Source of the DNA: Massarina eburnea CBS 473.64 | Lineage: Eukaryota; Ascomycota; Dothideomycetes; Pleosporales; Massarinaceae | Direction of reading: 5' to 3' | Length of the DNA: 64,000 bases | Assembly (NCBI GenBank): GCA_010093635.1 | Contig: MU006779.1 | Coordinates: forward strand, 1,144,284 to 1,208,283 | Shown: positions 23,401-34,873 of the stretch, in pieces | Layout: each line of letters begins with the position of its first letter | Numbering within the stretch: position 1 is the stretch's first letter | The notes under the pieces: model-generated | The model's database searches: none | Told to the model about the DNA's origin: nothing | What the model saw: the letters and a program-made list of their open reading frames with translations, nothing else | Position numbers and translations under genes: made by a program

Positions 23401-24478
23401 CGGTCATCTCTGCATATCGACGGAGCTACTCGGGATGAACTTGTACGAGTTCATCAAAGCCCACGAGTTCAAAGGCTTCTCGCTCCGCCTCATCCGTCGA
23501 TTCTGCAAGCAAATGCTAAGCTCGCTTGTGCTTTTGAAGAGCAAACGCGTTATTCACTGTGACCTGAAGCCCGAGAACATTCTACTCGCGCACCCGTTGC
23601 ACTCCGAGATCAAGGTTATTGACTTTGGCTCCAGCTGCTTCGAGAACGAAAAGGTCTACACATACATTCAATCGCGATTTTACCGATCTCCCGAGGTCAT
23701 TCTCGGAATGAGCTATGGGATGCCCATTGACATGTGGAGTCTTGGGTGCATCCTCGCTGAACTCCTCACCGGCTACCCGATCTTCCCTGGCGAGAACGAG
23801 CAAGAACAATTGGCCTGCATCATGGAGATTTTCGGACCACCAGAGAAGCACTTGATCGAGAAGAGCAGTCGGAAAAAGTTGTTTTTTGACTCCTTGGGAA
23901 AGCCGCGTGTTACCGTTTCTACCAAAGGCCGACGACGACGACCTAGTTCAAAGACCTTGCAGCAAGCACTGAAGTGCGACGATGACGCTTTCTTGGATTT
24001 TATCGCCAGATGTCTTCGATGGGATCCAGACCGCCGCATGAAGCCGGATGAAGCCATGCTTCACGAATTCATTACAGGCGTCAAGCGAGTTCCACGACCA
24101 CGAGCGCAGCTGAACACGGCCAATACGTCGTCTCCAGTGAAGCGCTCCCTTACAACCCAGGCGCCGTCATCACGTGTGCGCCCTCTTCCCGAACCACCAG
24201 CGACGGGCTTCAAAAGCAACGCCATTGACAGCCAAAGTCGACAAGTTTCGGGGAATTCACCCGTCAGGCCTGCACCTAGACGACAGTCCACGGTTTCAGG
24301 AGCGCCGGGAAACGCGGGCGTCAAGCGTGCAGCCAACGGAGTCCCGTTGAATGCGGGTAGCAATCTTCCCCGGGTTGCGCAACGAAACATATCTGGGAAG
24401 CCTGATCTGGCTTCAGCGGCGGCCGTGGCCAGCCTCGTGAGTCCTTCCCAGCAGCGGCGACGTCCATTCAAAGTCTAA
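20174..24478 (+). CDS. DYRK-family protein kinase (Pom1/DYRK2-like)
   Basis: Exons 20174..23293 and 23348..24478; 1416 residues. ATG at 20174 (MSEPAVGPPSASHFSF) is the first in-frame methionine. A long disordered N-terminal region includes 12 glutamines from (CAG)11CAA (20462-20497). A DYRK-homology region (GYDDDRGDYNIVFGDHLAYR) leads into the kinase domain at about residues 983-1283: GKGSFGQVV loop, VAIKII lysine, HCDLKPEN catalytic loop, KVIDFGSS, and activation loop YTYIQSRFYRSPE, whose Y-x-Y is the DYRK autophosphorylation site. The 54-nt intron (gtaagt...gctaac...tacag) is a multiple of three without a stop, so unspliced mRNA would add 18 residues (starting VSPPPPPAAAE) inside the N lobe. 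Fission yeast Pom1 sets cell polarity and size at division; a similar role is inference. Confidence 0.9.
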
Positions 24479-26058
24479 CTGTATGGCAGAAAAATTCTCG
24501 CTAAGTGTCAACAACACCAGCACAAGGTTTACGAAAACGACAGCATTTATCTATGGACTCGGGTAATATCACGGCGGGCGGATTTTCGTATTTTAAATAG
24601 TTTTGTTTCCCTGGGGTTCTGTCTGCTCGCATCATATGTTTGTTGTTCGTTTTCACGCAAGACGCTTATACCCCCAAAAACCTTGCCCTTTTTTGTTCTC
24701 AGCCAGAGGTGGGCTGTTATCTTATGCAGCATTAAGTATTGGATAGGCCGCTGAAGGGAAGGTAGGGTGTGAGGTGTTTGACGGGCGATTTGCTACTCCA
24801 CTACATTCATGCCGGAGGCGGACGGACGGAGGCGTTCTAACAAACCAACTCCCTTTGTTTTTTATACCTTAATGCGGCACGGCTCTTCTTCTCCTATAGC
24901 GTATGCATGTGGCGTGGTTTGGGTTGCTTGCATGTTGGCGCGCGGTTGGCTACTCGGACGGATGAGTAGATGATGCGGGAGGTTTGGTGGTTCACGGTGA
25001 ATACCTTTAGACTTGAATAGAAGCGTATGAGCTCGGAGTGGCTTTGCCATTCTTCTCTTCACTACCCTCGGATTGTTTTTAATATGACATCTCCACTCTT
25101 GACCTCCAGTTCCTTCGCTCCGGATGATGAGCGATGTCGGCAGCGCGGCGCAAATGCATATTGGACCCTTTTACGGTGCACGGACCGATGGGGGGGGGAT
25201 GCTGTCGGCCTCGAGGCTCGAACCTTTTTTTCCAACCCCACCATCTGAACACGCCTACGGCGCGCTTATTCCGTTCACTAATTCAGTGACTAACGTGACT
25301 AAGGCAGGGTTTTGTGTGATGAGATGTCGCATCTGTGTAAAACGGTTGCTAATCCGATGCGGACTTTGCATGGAACGCGGTTGGGTAGGCACGCCGCGTA
25401 GGGTACCGAGATTCCACGGAACGGCCGCGGATAGGATAACCATGGAGTAGGTAGTGGTAATTATTGTATGTGGTATGTCCAGACGGCGGAAGGACGATTT
25501 CTAATACCGCTTGGAGTTGCTGGAGTTGCTGACTCTTGGACACTGGTTGGGTTCCACTAGATACCTACTGGCTTGTTTCGCCGCGTTGAAATAGATGGTC
25601 GGGTAGGTCCGACTTCTTCTTGTCTCGCCTTTTTTTTTCTCCTTCTCACTACTAGTCTAGATATTTGTGACAATAGTGTACGCACGGCTGTCACGCTCAC
25701 ACGTCGAATACCTACCTGGCTTCGTCTTCTTCTTCTGGGCAAAGGCTAGGCCCGCTGAACGCGCAACACCAGTCGTGTCTGACTGTCTTGACTGTTTCTG
25801 TTTCCCCGCCAGATTTCTCTTTTTCTACTCGGATCCTGGTCGTGGACCCTTTTTTTTTTGTTGTTGATCGGGATTGTTGGTCGGGATTGTTACTTTCATC
25901 ACACGACACTTTGCCTTGTATTCTGGTCGGCTACCCTTATAAGTTTGCTGTGCCTGCCATAGCCTTCTTATCCTACCTTCCTACCTTCCTACCTACTACC
26001 CAGCGAACAACCTAATCTCGGCCGCCACCTATACATTTCCCCATCGCCACATCTCACC
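24479..26058. other. Intergenic region, no gene seen
   Basis: 3' UTR of the kinase and promoter of the IDO gene. Pyrimidine-rich T runs near 25629-25640 and 25850-25863, and a CTTCCTAC tandem at about 25973-25995 just upstream of the IDO start. No other gene or RNA recognised. Confidence 0.45.
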
Positions 26059-27576
26059 ATGATCGAGCCACTGCCTCGGTTGGCCGATTACGACGTCTCC
26101 CCGGAGAATGGCTTCCTGCCTTCCGAGATACCTCTCGACATCCTTCCCGATGCGTACTACCAGCCTTGGGAGACAATCGCCCGAAACTTCCAGAGCCTGA
26201 TCCTCAGCAAGAGGCTTCGACGGATAATCGATACGCTCCCCGTTCTCGACACTGATCTCCTTCTCGCCGAGTCAGAATGGAGGAGGGCGTACTCAATTCT
26301 TGCTTTCTTCGCTCATGCCTACATTTGGGGTGGTGATAGCCCTACCGATGTAAGCCTCGACTACCCGCGCAAGCATCTTTCATGCACCGCTAATCATCCG
26401 ACGCAGATCGTCCCACCTTCTATCTCGATCCCGTTCCTGCAGACATGTAAGCATCTCGAGCTCCCACCCGTAGCTACGTATGCCGGCGTCTGCCTATGGA
26501 ATTGGCGACCCATGTTCGATGGAGAGCCGACGGATACCCTCGAGAATCTCACGACACACATGACCTTTACGGGTTCGCTGGACGAATCATGGTTCTACCT
26601 AATCTCTGTCGCGATCGAGGCTCGAGCAGGCCCCCTCATACCGATGATGATCGAGGCCATTGGAGCGGCACGAAAAGGCGATAGCGCAAAGGTCACTGAA
26701 TGCCTACGCTTCTTTGCGGAGAGAATCGACGAGCTTGGGAGTGTGCTCGAGAGGATGTACGAGAGCTGCGATCCTCACGTCTTCTACCACCGCATCCGGC
26801 CCTTCCTCGCAGGCGGCAAGAACATGGGCGATGCCGGACTACCCAACGGCGTCCTGTTTGACGATGGTACCGGCGAACAGGAATACGTCCAGTTCAGCGG
26901 AGGCAGCAATGCGCAGAGCTCCGTCATCCAATTCTTCGACATCGTTCTAGGCGTAGAACACCGCCCGACTGGCGAGAAGACCTCTGGATCCGAGAGCCGA
27001 ACGGCGTATGGAGGAGCATCCCACGGTTTCCTAGTAGAGATGCGCAAATACATGCCCGGAGCCCACCGTCGCTTCCTCGAACACGCCGAGCGCGTAGCCA
27101 ACCTCCGCGAATACGTTTCCGAGCACCGCCACGACCGCGCCCTCGTCATCTCCTTCGACGCCTGCCTCGCCATGCTCCGCACCCTGCGCGACAAGCACAT
27201 CCAAATGGTATCCCGCTACATCATCGTCAAGTCCCGCGAATCCCGCTCCTCGCGCTCACTCTCGCCCAAAGCGGCATCCGCCCAACGCGTCAATATCGCA
27301 AACTCGCTCCAGCGCGAGAACAGCAAGAAGCTGCGCGGTACAGGCGGTACGGCACTCATTCCCTTCCTCAAACAGGCGCGTGATGAGACTGGCGAACGAG
27401 CCATCGATCCGTGGGCGAAGCGGCTGTTGAACAACGGGCCTGGGGGCCCGGTGCTGAGGGATGGGGTTGCGAGGCTGAATAAGATGAATGAGCATGTTGA
27501 TGGGGTGGTGGAGATTGTTGGGTTGGCGGGGACGTGGAGTGTGGATGATAGCGAGGGTGGCATTTGTCACTGGTGA
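26059..27576 (+). CDS. Indoleamine 2,3-dioxygenase
   Basis: Exons 26059..26349 and 26407..27576; 486 residues. The 57-nt intron (gtaagc...gctaat...gcag) is in frame without a stop, but removing it restores the family reading GGDSPTD|IVPPSISIPF. Motifs: FFAHAYIW, the long N-terminal small domain, LPPVATYAGVCLWNWRP, SDESWF-type SLDESWFYLISVAIEA, and the heme region GGASHGFLVEMRKYMPGAHR; His317 of AHRRF corresponds to the proximal heme ligand, and DKHIQMVSRYI closes the domain. A basic/Ser-rich C-terminal region of about 90 residues follows, as in fungal IDOs. Catalyses oxidation of L-tryptophan to N-formylkynurenine, feeding NAD biosynthesis via kynurenine; cytosolic. Fungi often carry several IDO paralogues, and the type is not resolved here. 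Confidence 0.93.
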   Translation: MIEPLPRLADYDVSPENGFLPSEIPLDILPDAYYQPWETIARNFQSLILSKRLRRIIDTLPVLDTDLLLAESEWRRAYSILAFFAHAYIWGGDSPTDVSLDYPRKHLSCTANHPTQIVPPSISIPFLQTCKHLELPPVATYAGVCLWNWRPMFDGEPTDTLENLTTHMTFTGSLDESWFYLISVAIEARAGPLIPMMIEAIGAARKGDSAKVTECLRFFAERIDELGSVLERMYESCDPHVFYHRIRPFLAGGKNMGDAGLPNGVLFDDGTGEQEYVQFSGGSNAQSSVIQFFDIVLGVEHRPTGEKTSGSESRTAYGGASHGFLVEMRKYMPGAHRRFLEHAERVANLREYVSEHRHDRALVISFDACLAMLRTLRDKHIQMVSRYIIVKSRESRSSRSLSPKAASAQRVNIANSLQRENSKKLRGTGGTALIPFLKQARDETGERAIDPWAKRLLNNGPGGPVLRDGVARLNKMNEHVDGVVEIVGLAGTWSVDDSEGGICHW

Positions 27577-27949
27577 ACGTGTCACGGCATGCACTACATC
27601 GTCACAGCAGGCGTTTATGGTGGACACTACATATGCTGTCGATATCGGGAGTCCGGAATTTTCACTATAGCACATACCCCCTTTCCCCCCTCTCTTCCTT
27701 TGTATTTAGATATTTCAAGTGCCTGGCAACAGGAAAGTACGGTACAGTACAATGATGTTTGTTTGTAGAATATGGTATTACATCATAGCAGGCTTTTCTC
27801 TGCTTAAAACAAGACATTCTTCTGATCGCCCGCTTACAGCAAAATGATTCATATGTGTTCCAGAAGGCGCGATATTGCGTCAATCGCATGCGTTGGGCTC
27901 CAAACGCGTGGGCAGGTCAGGTAGAGTTGAGGGCACTGGGAGGCAAGAG

Positions 27950-27965
27950 TGACGTCATTACGTCA
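27950..27965. promoter_or_regulatory. Tandem CRE/ATF-like sites
   Basis: A perfect palindromic TGACGTCA (27950-27957) is directly followed by TTACGTCA (27958-27965), about 210 bp upstream of the CsbD-like start codon. These are consensus sites for Atf1/AtfA-class bZIP stress regulators. Function is inferred from motif and position. Confidence 0.55.
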
Positions 27966-28022
27966 CTCATACCCCCTCCCTTCCCCTCCCCCCGCCTGTT
28001 GAGGCAAACGTTGATAAAGGTG

Positions 28023-28029
28023 TATAAAG
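28023..28029 (+). promoter_or_regulatory. TATA box of CsbD-like gene
   Basis: TATAAAG about 145 bp upstream of the start codon at 28172, downstream of the CRE-like pair. Confidence 0.45.
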
Positions 28030-28171
28030 ACCTGCCTGTTCTAGTTCTCTACACCTTGCCTTACTCAAAACCCTTTTACACGGATCTCATACCACAATAT
28101 CCAAACCTTGCATACATACCTTTACTCTACCTCTCTTCATAAACACCTTGTACGAAGTACATAAACGAAAC

Positions 28172-28991
28172 ATGTCTACCTCCAACGGCAACAAGGACGC
28201 TACCTCGACCCTCCAATCTGTGGTCGATGGGGCGAGTGCGGCGATTAGTTCGGGGGTTGGAGCGCTGACGGGGAACACGGCGGACAAGGTGAGTTTTTTG
28301 TGACGTCTTTTTCTCGGTTCCTTGGTTCGCTTCTTTTGTTCATCTCGCTCGCCTCGTCTCTTCCACACCCATGGCAGAAGACAAGGACGACAAGAAGGGC
28401 AAAAGTCGAACACTCTACGAGATACTCGTGCGAGGCTGCGACTGGAGCGTCATGCTCCTAGGCCCCATACGAGCGAAACTCAACCCAACTCTGTACACAT
28501 GCACTCACCCACCACCACCAACAACAAAAGCATCATATGCTAATTGCTACATCGCAATACAGCGCGAAGCCGACAACAAACACGCCGTCGCAGACACCGA
28601 ACGCGACCTCTCCCACAGCGCCGCCAAAGCCGGACCCTTCACCGCAACCCCCGCCGGCGGCCTCGCAAAAGACGACCCCAATCGCGCCAACGGGTCCTGG
28701 AACCAAACCGTCGGCTCAGCCAAGGAGGCCGTCGGGAACCTCGTTGGCGCCGAGGGACTGAAGCAGGAGGGCGTGAGACAGAATAAGGAGGGTCAGGGCC
28801 AGGAGGCGCAGGGCCAGGTGTCGGATTTGGGAAAGGGATTGAGTGATCGCGTTGGCGGTGCCGTTGGGGGCGCCGTTGCGGGTGTTACGGGCAATGCGGC
28901 GCAGCAGAAGGAGGCGGAACGACAGCATGATGATGGGAAGGCGAGGCAGAGGGGTGTGGAGGCGGATCTGCAGAAACAGGCTCCCCAGTAG
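28172..28991 (+). CDS. CsbD-like stress hydrophilin
   Basis: Exons 28172..28288 and 28563..28991; 181 residues. Exon 1 encodes MSTSNGNKDATSTLQSVVDG...NTADK. The acceptor (gctaat...acag) leads into READNKHAVADTERDLS. The protein is highly hydrophilic, rich in G/Q/K/A, with the CsbD-type block GSWNQTVGSAKEAVGNLVG followed by LKQEGVRQNKEGQGQEAQGQ and an amphipathic GG/AV repeat. CsbD-like proteins are small stress-response proteins resembling hydrophilins/LEA proteins; precise role unknown. The 274-nt intron is long for this window, so an extra small exon (an open frame from 28371) or alternative splicing is possible. Upstream CRE-like sites support stress induction by inference. Confidence 0.75.
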
Positions 28992-30113
28992 ATGAGATTG
29001 GACTCGGGGTTGGATGGGAGCATGGTGGTGCTTGGTTGGTTTCTTTGATGATATCCCCCTTCTCCTTTGGAGCCTTTCTTTAGGTTCATAATTGAATTGT
29101 TTGATTGAGTACTGCGAATGGTCCTGTTCTTGATGTCCTGATGGTGATGAGATGGTCCCATCGGTCCAAGTATCAGTAGGTAGCAGTTTGGTATTGAACT
29201 GACTATTATTGAAACTCATTCGACATTGAGATGCTCGCAAACTTTCCGCAAAGAGTAAATAACCGTATAGTAAGAAGAAGGCTGAGTGAACATATCACCC
29301 TACATCCATACATGTGTACGTACCACCACTGCGCCACGCAGATGCAATAATACGACTGGCCGGCGGTATTGTTTGTAGTATGTTGAAGTTAGCTTTGGTT
29401 GGAGCAACATCGGTAGTACGTCAAACCCCTCCCCCTCCGCTCCCCCCTCCCTCGGTAATCGTTCAAATAATCGTTCACTAGATACTGCGCCATCGATCTA
29501 CCTAACCACATACGCGGCCTCCATCAAATAAAGAAAAATCACGTGCTTGCTGTTGCCTGCCCGCCCGCGGCTATGTAATGTACATAGGTAGGTGGTATGG
29601 AGAGCGAGGTGACGTTGTTGTTTCTTTTTGCTGGGATGAGCTGCGGCAGGATACCAGGTCAGGTTGAATGTTTAATATCTATATGTGGTATCGCATCGCC
29701 TCATTATTCCGACGGCAATGATAATAGATGGTGCTGCGGTGTGTCGCTGTTATCTATCTATATTCTTCTGGTTCTACCACATACATGGGATTCTGTTTCT
29801 GGTGTTTGATGCTGGATTTATCTCATTTACTCACTTACTCACTTACTCACTCGCTACGATATCTATCTACTGATTATTGATTGTGCGGGGGTGTTTGAGC
29901 GGATTCTCTTATTTGTACGAATTTGAGATCTGCGCTCGGCGGCTTCCGGAGTCTTCCGCTTTTTTTCTTTACATCACTCCACACTAGGCAGATTAGGCAG
30001 ATTATCCATCGTTGCCTGCGCATTTCGCTGCGTGGCTAGTAGATACCTACCGACTTGAATACCTACCGGTTTCGTCGCAGAAATACTAGCAAGCCAGCAA
30101 GCCAGCAGCCACA
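28992..30113. other. Intergenic region, no gene seen
   Basis: 3' UTR of the CsbD-like gene and promoter of the syntaxin gene. Contains an ACTC tandem (CACTTACTCACTTACTCACT) at about 29831-29851. No gene recognised. Confidence 0.45.
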
Positions 30114-31265
30114 ATGTCGAATGGGGGATATCAGCAGTATGGGGGCAATCCGTATGGGCGGGAAGAGGCGAATGCGGGAGGGTACGGACACTCGAATCCG
30201 AACCCGTATACAGGCGGAACGGCGAGTGTAGGATATGGAGCGTCTAATCCGTATGCGGGGACGGTATGTAGCTCTATTTTGTATGCGATGGGAGAAGAAT
30301 GAGGGCTGATAGCATGAGCAGAATGTACAGCAGCCCCCGCAGCTCGCTCACGAGGATTCGCAGTACTCGGAGTACTCGGAGCAAGGGCAATACCCCCCGA
30401 ATCAGCCGTCGCAACCGATGAGCCAGCAGGACTTCCTCGCGCGCATCGATGGGACGAAGAGTCGAATCAACCAGCTCAGCAACAACATCCAGGAAATTGC
30501 GAATATCCACCAGCGCATGCTCTCTTCGCCCGACAATCGCTCGACGTCACAGCTGGAGTCTATCGTGTCGGAAACACAGATCAGAAACACACAGATCAAG
30601 GACGAGATCAAGTTCTTGGAGAGGGATGCGTCACGGGAACCCGGCAACTCGTTCAAGCGGGCACAGGTGGAGTCACTCAAGCGCACTTTCAAGAGCCAAC
30701 TGGAGGACTTCCAGCGGGAAGAGGCCGACTATTCGAGGAGGTACCGCGATGCGATGGCTCGACAATACCGCATCGTGAACCCCGAAGCCACGGAACAGGA
30801 GGTGAGCGAGGCGGCCAATGCGGACTGGGGCAACGAGGGCATTTTCCAACAAGCTGTAAGTTTGCTCCCACGGCGCGAAATTGGTGTGGACCTCTGCTGA
30901 CATTATGGTTACAGCTCAAAAGCAACCGTAGTGCGCAAGGTGCAAGTGTACTCGGCGCCGTTCGCGCACGACATAATGATATTCAGCGCATCGAGAGGAC
31001 GCTGGGCGAGCTGGCACTGCTCTTCCAACAGCTCAACGAGCAAGTGGTCTACCAAGAAGCCCAAGTCGAGCAAGCCGAGCAGCAAACCGAGCAAGTAACC
31101 GAAGACGCTAAACACGTGAACACCCGGCTCGACCAGGGAATCACATCAGCACGCCGCGCCCGGAAGCTCAAGTGGTGGACTTTACTTGTCGTGGTCGCCA
31201 TCATTTGCATCATCGCGCTCGTTCTAGGCCTCTACTTTGGACTGCGGAAGAATCAAGGCAATACC

Positions 31266-31308
<43 letters not shown>

Positions 31309-31316
31309 GCGGTTAG
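30114..31316 (+). CDS. Plasma-membrane t-SNARE, Sso1/syntaxin-like
   Basis: Exons 30114..30263, 30322..30855, 30915..31316; 361 residues. An alternative in-frame acceptor six bases downstream (at 30328) would remove two residues. N-terminal G/Y/N-rich disordered stretch, then the helical Habc-like region beginning DFLARIDGTKSRINQLSNNI, the SNARE motif IQRIERTLGELALLFQQLNE...VEQAEQQTEQVTED, a basic linker ARRARKLKWW and a C-terminal membrane anchor LLVVVAIICIIALVLGLYFG. This is the Qa-SNARE architecture of Sso1/Sso2 for exocytic fusion at the plasma membrane. Oddity: the anchor is followed by a 20-odd residue tail with about 14 consecutive asparagines from an AAT microsatellite (31266-31307), which would face outside the cell. 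Confidence 0.9.
31266..31307 (+). repeat. AAT microsatellite encoding poly-Asn
   Basis: Uninterrupted AAT triplets in frame at the 3' end of the syntaxin gene, giving a poly-asparagine tail beyond the transmembrane anchor. Length is likely polymorphic between isolates. Confidence 0.85.
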
Positions 31317-32433
31317 AGGTAGAGCGGCGGCGGTCCGCACCTTGACGAGAAAGAGTGGGGTGAGTGTCGGGGATGGAGGGATCGGAGTCTGGAACCAGAC
31401 AAGGTAATCATAGGCAAGGCAGAGGCCGGACGGACTTCTTTTTGGAGGGGGGGCGTCGGGGCCAGGCGCAAGGGCGTGAACGAGATGAGGAGGCGTGAAA
31501 AGCGACGTCAGAGGGGTTCCTGGTCCTCGACCGTTTTACACTTTAATGATAATAACGATGCGGGACGGAGGCGGTATCGTAATCACGATGTACATATCTA
31601 CAGACTTCAGACACGGCAGCATCCTGGGAGAAGGAGTTTCGGTGATACAAGTTTCGACATTGGAGGCAGTGTTCCCGGGGTGGAGTTGGCTGTGATATTT
31701 CGATGTTCGGCTGGGAAGCAATTTTGCGTGATGACGGGCTGGGACAGGCTGGGCGGCTACCTAGACGGGAAATCCGACGAGGGGATTAGGTCAGCGAGGA
31801 GGAGATTATTACTGGACCTGTGTGAGGCGCAAACCTGCCATGGCGTCGTGCTCGATGGAGTGCGAGACGCGGTGGGACCGGCTCTAATAAAGATCGCTGG
31901 GCAGCGGCCGGGGTGGTGAGGAGAGGGAGGAGGATGACATCGTTGCGTGTTTCAGCGGAGGCTGATCGCCGGCCGCCCCCCGGTTTTCTGAGCAGCAGCG
32001 CGGCGGAGCTTGGTCGTGCTTGCCTTGCTTGGAGCCCGCCAAGCCCGCTGATCCCTGCCACCACCCGCGCACGGCCAATCAGTGAGAGAAGATGCCGCTG
32101 CGGGCATTCCAGCCAATTCAAGCCCTGCCAGCAAGGCCAGCCATCGCAGCCATACCCCTAAAACCAGCCTGCACCTCCTGCTTCCAACTACTTCTTTTCC
32201 CTCTCTCCATCGACAAGTCCCAGTGACAACCCGCGCCTCCTCTACCAAGTCTTCTAATTACACCCTTCTATACACTCGTTTGTACCGGGCTCGCGCCTGC
32301 TTTTTTTGCTCTTTGCCAATCCACGCTACTGTCGTTGCTTCACATACCGACCACTAGCTGTTTACCTGTTTATAAAAAAGCAGTATTTGAACGAACCCCG
32401 ACCACACACACAACACACACCCCGCACATCATC
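31317..32433. other. Intergenic region with GH72 promoter
   Basis: No supported gene; the open frame at 31476-31919 lacks any domain. A CCAAT box lies at 32075-32079 and a TATA box at 32371, both oriented for the GH72 gene. CA-rich leader (ACACACACAACACACACC) just before the start. Confidence 0.5.
32371..32377 (+). promoter_or_regulatory. TATA box of GH72 gene
   Basis: TATAAAA 63 bp upstream of the start codon at 32434. The spacing implies a short 5' leader of about 30 nt. Confidence 0.45.
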
Positions 32434-33920
32434 ATGAAGACCTCCGCCATTGCCGCCATGGGCGCTCTCGCCGCAGGCGTGTCCGCAACCCCCTCCATGG
32501 CCCCCCAGCAGAAGCGCGCTGATATCACTCCCGTCACCGTGAAGGGAAATGGTGAGTGCTCCCGCTGCAGCAATGCCTCGCATCATGACATGGCAAGCTG
32601 ACTGACAATCCGCAGCTTTCTTCCAAGGAGACAAGCGTTTCTACATCCGTGGTGTTGACTACCAGCCCGGAGGATCCTCCAAGGCCTCGGACCCCATCGC
32701 CGACGCAGACAGCTGCAAGCGTGATGTGGAGAAGTTCAAGGCCCTCGGCCTCAACACCATCCGTGTCTACACTGTCGACAACTCCAAGGACCACGATGCC
32801 TGCATGGGCTACCTCGCCGACGCGGGCATCTACCTGGCCCTGGACGTCAACTCCCCCAACTACTCCATCAACCGTGCCAAGCCGGCGAGGTCGTACAACA
32901 AGGCCTACCTCCAGAGCGTGTTTGCCACCATCGATGCCTTTGAGAAGTACGACAACACCCTGTTGTTCTTCTCCGGTAACGAGGTCATCAACGACGACAA
33001 GTCGTCCGAGTGCGCCCCGTACGTCAAGGCCACCGACCGTGACATGAGGTCCTACATCAACGCCCGCAAGTACCGCAAGATTCCTGTGGGTTACTCCGCC
33101 GCCGATGTTGCCGAGAACCGTCTCGAGATGGCCAACTACATGAACTGCGGCCCCGACGGTGCCCGCTCCGACTTCTTCGCCTTCAACGACTACGCGTGGT
33201 GCGACCCTGACAAGACCTCTTCCGACTGGGAGCAGAAGGCTAAGAACTTCTCCTCTTACTCCATCCCGCTCTTGTAAGCTTTTTGAACTCCGCTTCCGTC
33301 CCGTAACACTGCTGACGTATGCTAGCTTGTCCGAGTATGGCTGCAACAAGAACACCCGTACCTTCAACGCCGTCTCTGGTCTCTACGGTGACTCCATGGC
33401 CAGCGTCTACTCCGGAGGTCTCGTCTACGAATACTCCGAGGAGGGCAGCGACTATGGTCTCGTCAAGATCGACGATGGCAAGGTTACCGAGAAGGACGAT
33501 TTCGCTGCGCTCAAGAAGGCTCTTGCCGGTACCCCCTCTCCCTCCGGCGATGGTGGCTACAAGTCCAGCGGTGAGGCCTCCAAGTGCCCTACCAAGTCCG
33601 ACCACTGGAACGTCGACCTCAAGGACGACGAGCTCCCCGCCCAGCCCGATGGTGTCAAGGACTTCTTCGACAACGGTGCCGGCAAGGCCCCCGGTCTTAC
33701 CGGCGGATCCCAGGACTCTGGCTCCGACAAGGTCGAGACTGCCGGTGCTGCTGACGGTGCCGTTACTACCGGTGCTTCCACCACCAGCTCTGGCGCCAGC
33801 GCTTCCGGCTCCGGCTCCGCCGCTGCTGGCTCCCTCAAGGCTCCTTCCTTCGCCGCCGCTCCCCTCGTGGCCAGCATGGTGGTTGTCGCCTCCACCCTTT
33901 TCGGTGCTTCGATGCTATAA
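32434..33920 (+). CDS. GPI-anchored 1,3-beta-glucanosyltransferase (GH72, Gel/Gas)
   Basis: Exons 32434..32551, 32616..33273, 33326..33920; 456 residues. Signal peptide MKTSAIAAMGALAAGVSATP, a KR-type propeptide site (QQKRAD), then the GH72 catalytic domain: FYIRGVDYQPGG, GLNTIRVYTVDNS, and the two catalytic glutamates E162 in FSGNEVIN (acid/base) and E262 in LSEYGCN (nucleophile), spaced 100 residues as expected. The last intron lies just upstream of the nucleophile. There is no cysteine-rich CBM43 (X8) module; a Ser/Gly/Ala-rich stalk leads to a hydrophobic C terminus fitting a GPI-attachment signal. The enzyme cleaves beta-1,3-glucan and rejoins it to another chain, elongating wall glucan at the plasma membrane. 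Assignment is firm. Confidence 0.95.
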
Positions 33921-34807
33921 AGGAGCATTTTTGTCACTTTGATGAGGAGGGTTGTTGTCGTGGAGACGCGTCCGGTTGCTTTTCTGGCTTTTTATCATGA
34001 CCTGTTGGAGCGTGAATCGCTGGATGTGGATGGTTGGGATGGGTATGCGCATCAATGATGGTTAGATCCGCCCCTCTTTGCGTTGGGTGGGCTATGGCCC
34101 TTATTTACAGTAATCTTATTCTGGAAGATTTATGGTTCTGTGGATCCTTGAGTTGACACTTTTCTTTTTTTTCGTGTTGTCTTGCGCTGTCTTGACATAA
34201 TACCCGTGTTATGGAGTTTTTTGTCGGCTCTATGGGAGTGCGATGGCGTTGATTTATTTTTTTGCCTTTTTTCCTTTGTTGGGTAATTGGATCAATGTTG
34301 TCTAGTTGGTAGATAATTGGATGAGGATGTGTAGAATTGAGTTTTTATCTATCTACTGCATATGTCTTTTTGCGCAATAATGGTCGTGGGGTGATGTGCG
34401 TGCGAGTCGTGCAGCGATCGATGACGCTGTTGTGCTCGTGTTAGCGCTGGTTCTGGTTCTTGCTTCCCCTGACTAGTGTTTCGTCTGTTGGTGATGCTTG
34501 CTTGGTAGATATTATTTGTTGTTATCTTTAGGCTCTCTTGGTCATGTCATGTCATGTGATGATTAGGTTATCCCATCCGTTGTGCCGTTATCGATAAGAT
34601 TCGCGAAATTCGATATCGCGCCATGCGGAGGGGAGGATGGCGCGTCGTTGTTCCACTTTACTTTACTTTACTTTACTTTGACCTTACCTTCCTCTCGCGT
34701 ATACCTGGCTGGTGGGTGTAGTGTGCTTGGTACTTGCTAGATACCTGTTCACCTGCTGAGATTGATTTGGGGGGTCTGGTTCGGTTCGGTTCACGGGTTC
34801 TCACGGC

Positions 34808-34839
<32 letters not shown>

Positions 34840-34873
34840 CTGGTTGACTGGTTGAACCTTTCCTTCGTGCATC
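33921..34873. other. Intergenic region with microsatellites
   Basis: 3' UTR of GH72 and promoter of the OBG GTPase gene. Tandem CTTTA units at about 34655-34679 and ATTG units at about 34809-34839, ending some 30 bp before the next start. No gene seen. Confidence 0.5.

Larger units (their letters stand above)
27577..28171. other. Promoter region of the CsbD-like gene
   Basis: Holds the IDO 3' UTR and the upstream region of the stress-type gene, with CRE-like sites, CCCCT (STRE-like) pentamers around 27971-27992 and a TATA box, listed separately. Confidence 0.5.

Noticed and set aside
31476..31919. 147-residue plus-strand frame between syntaxin and GH72
   Set aside because: Arg-rich, no motif, and overlapped by equally long antisense frames.
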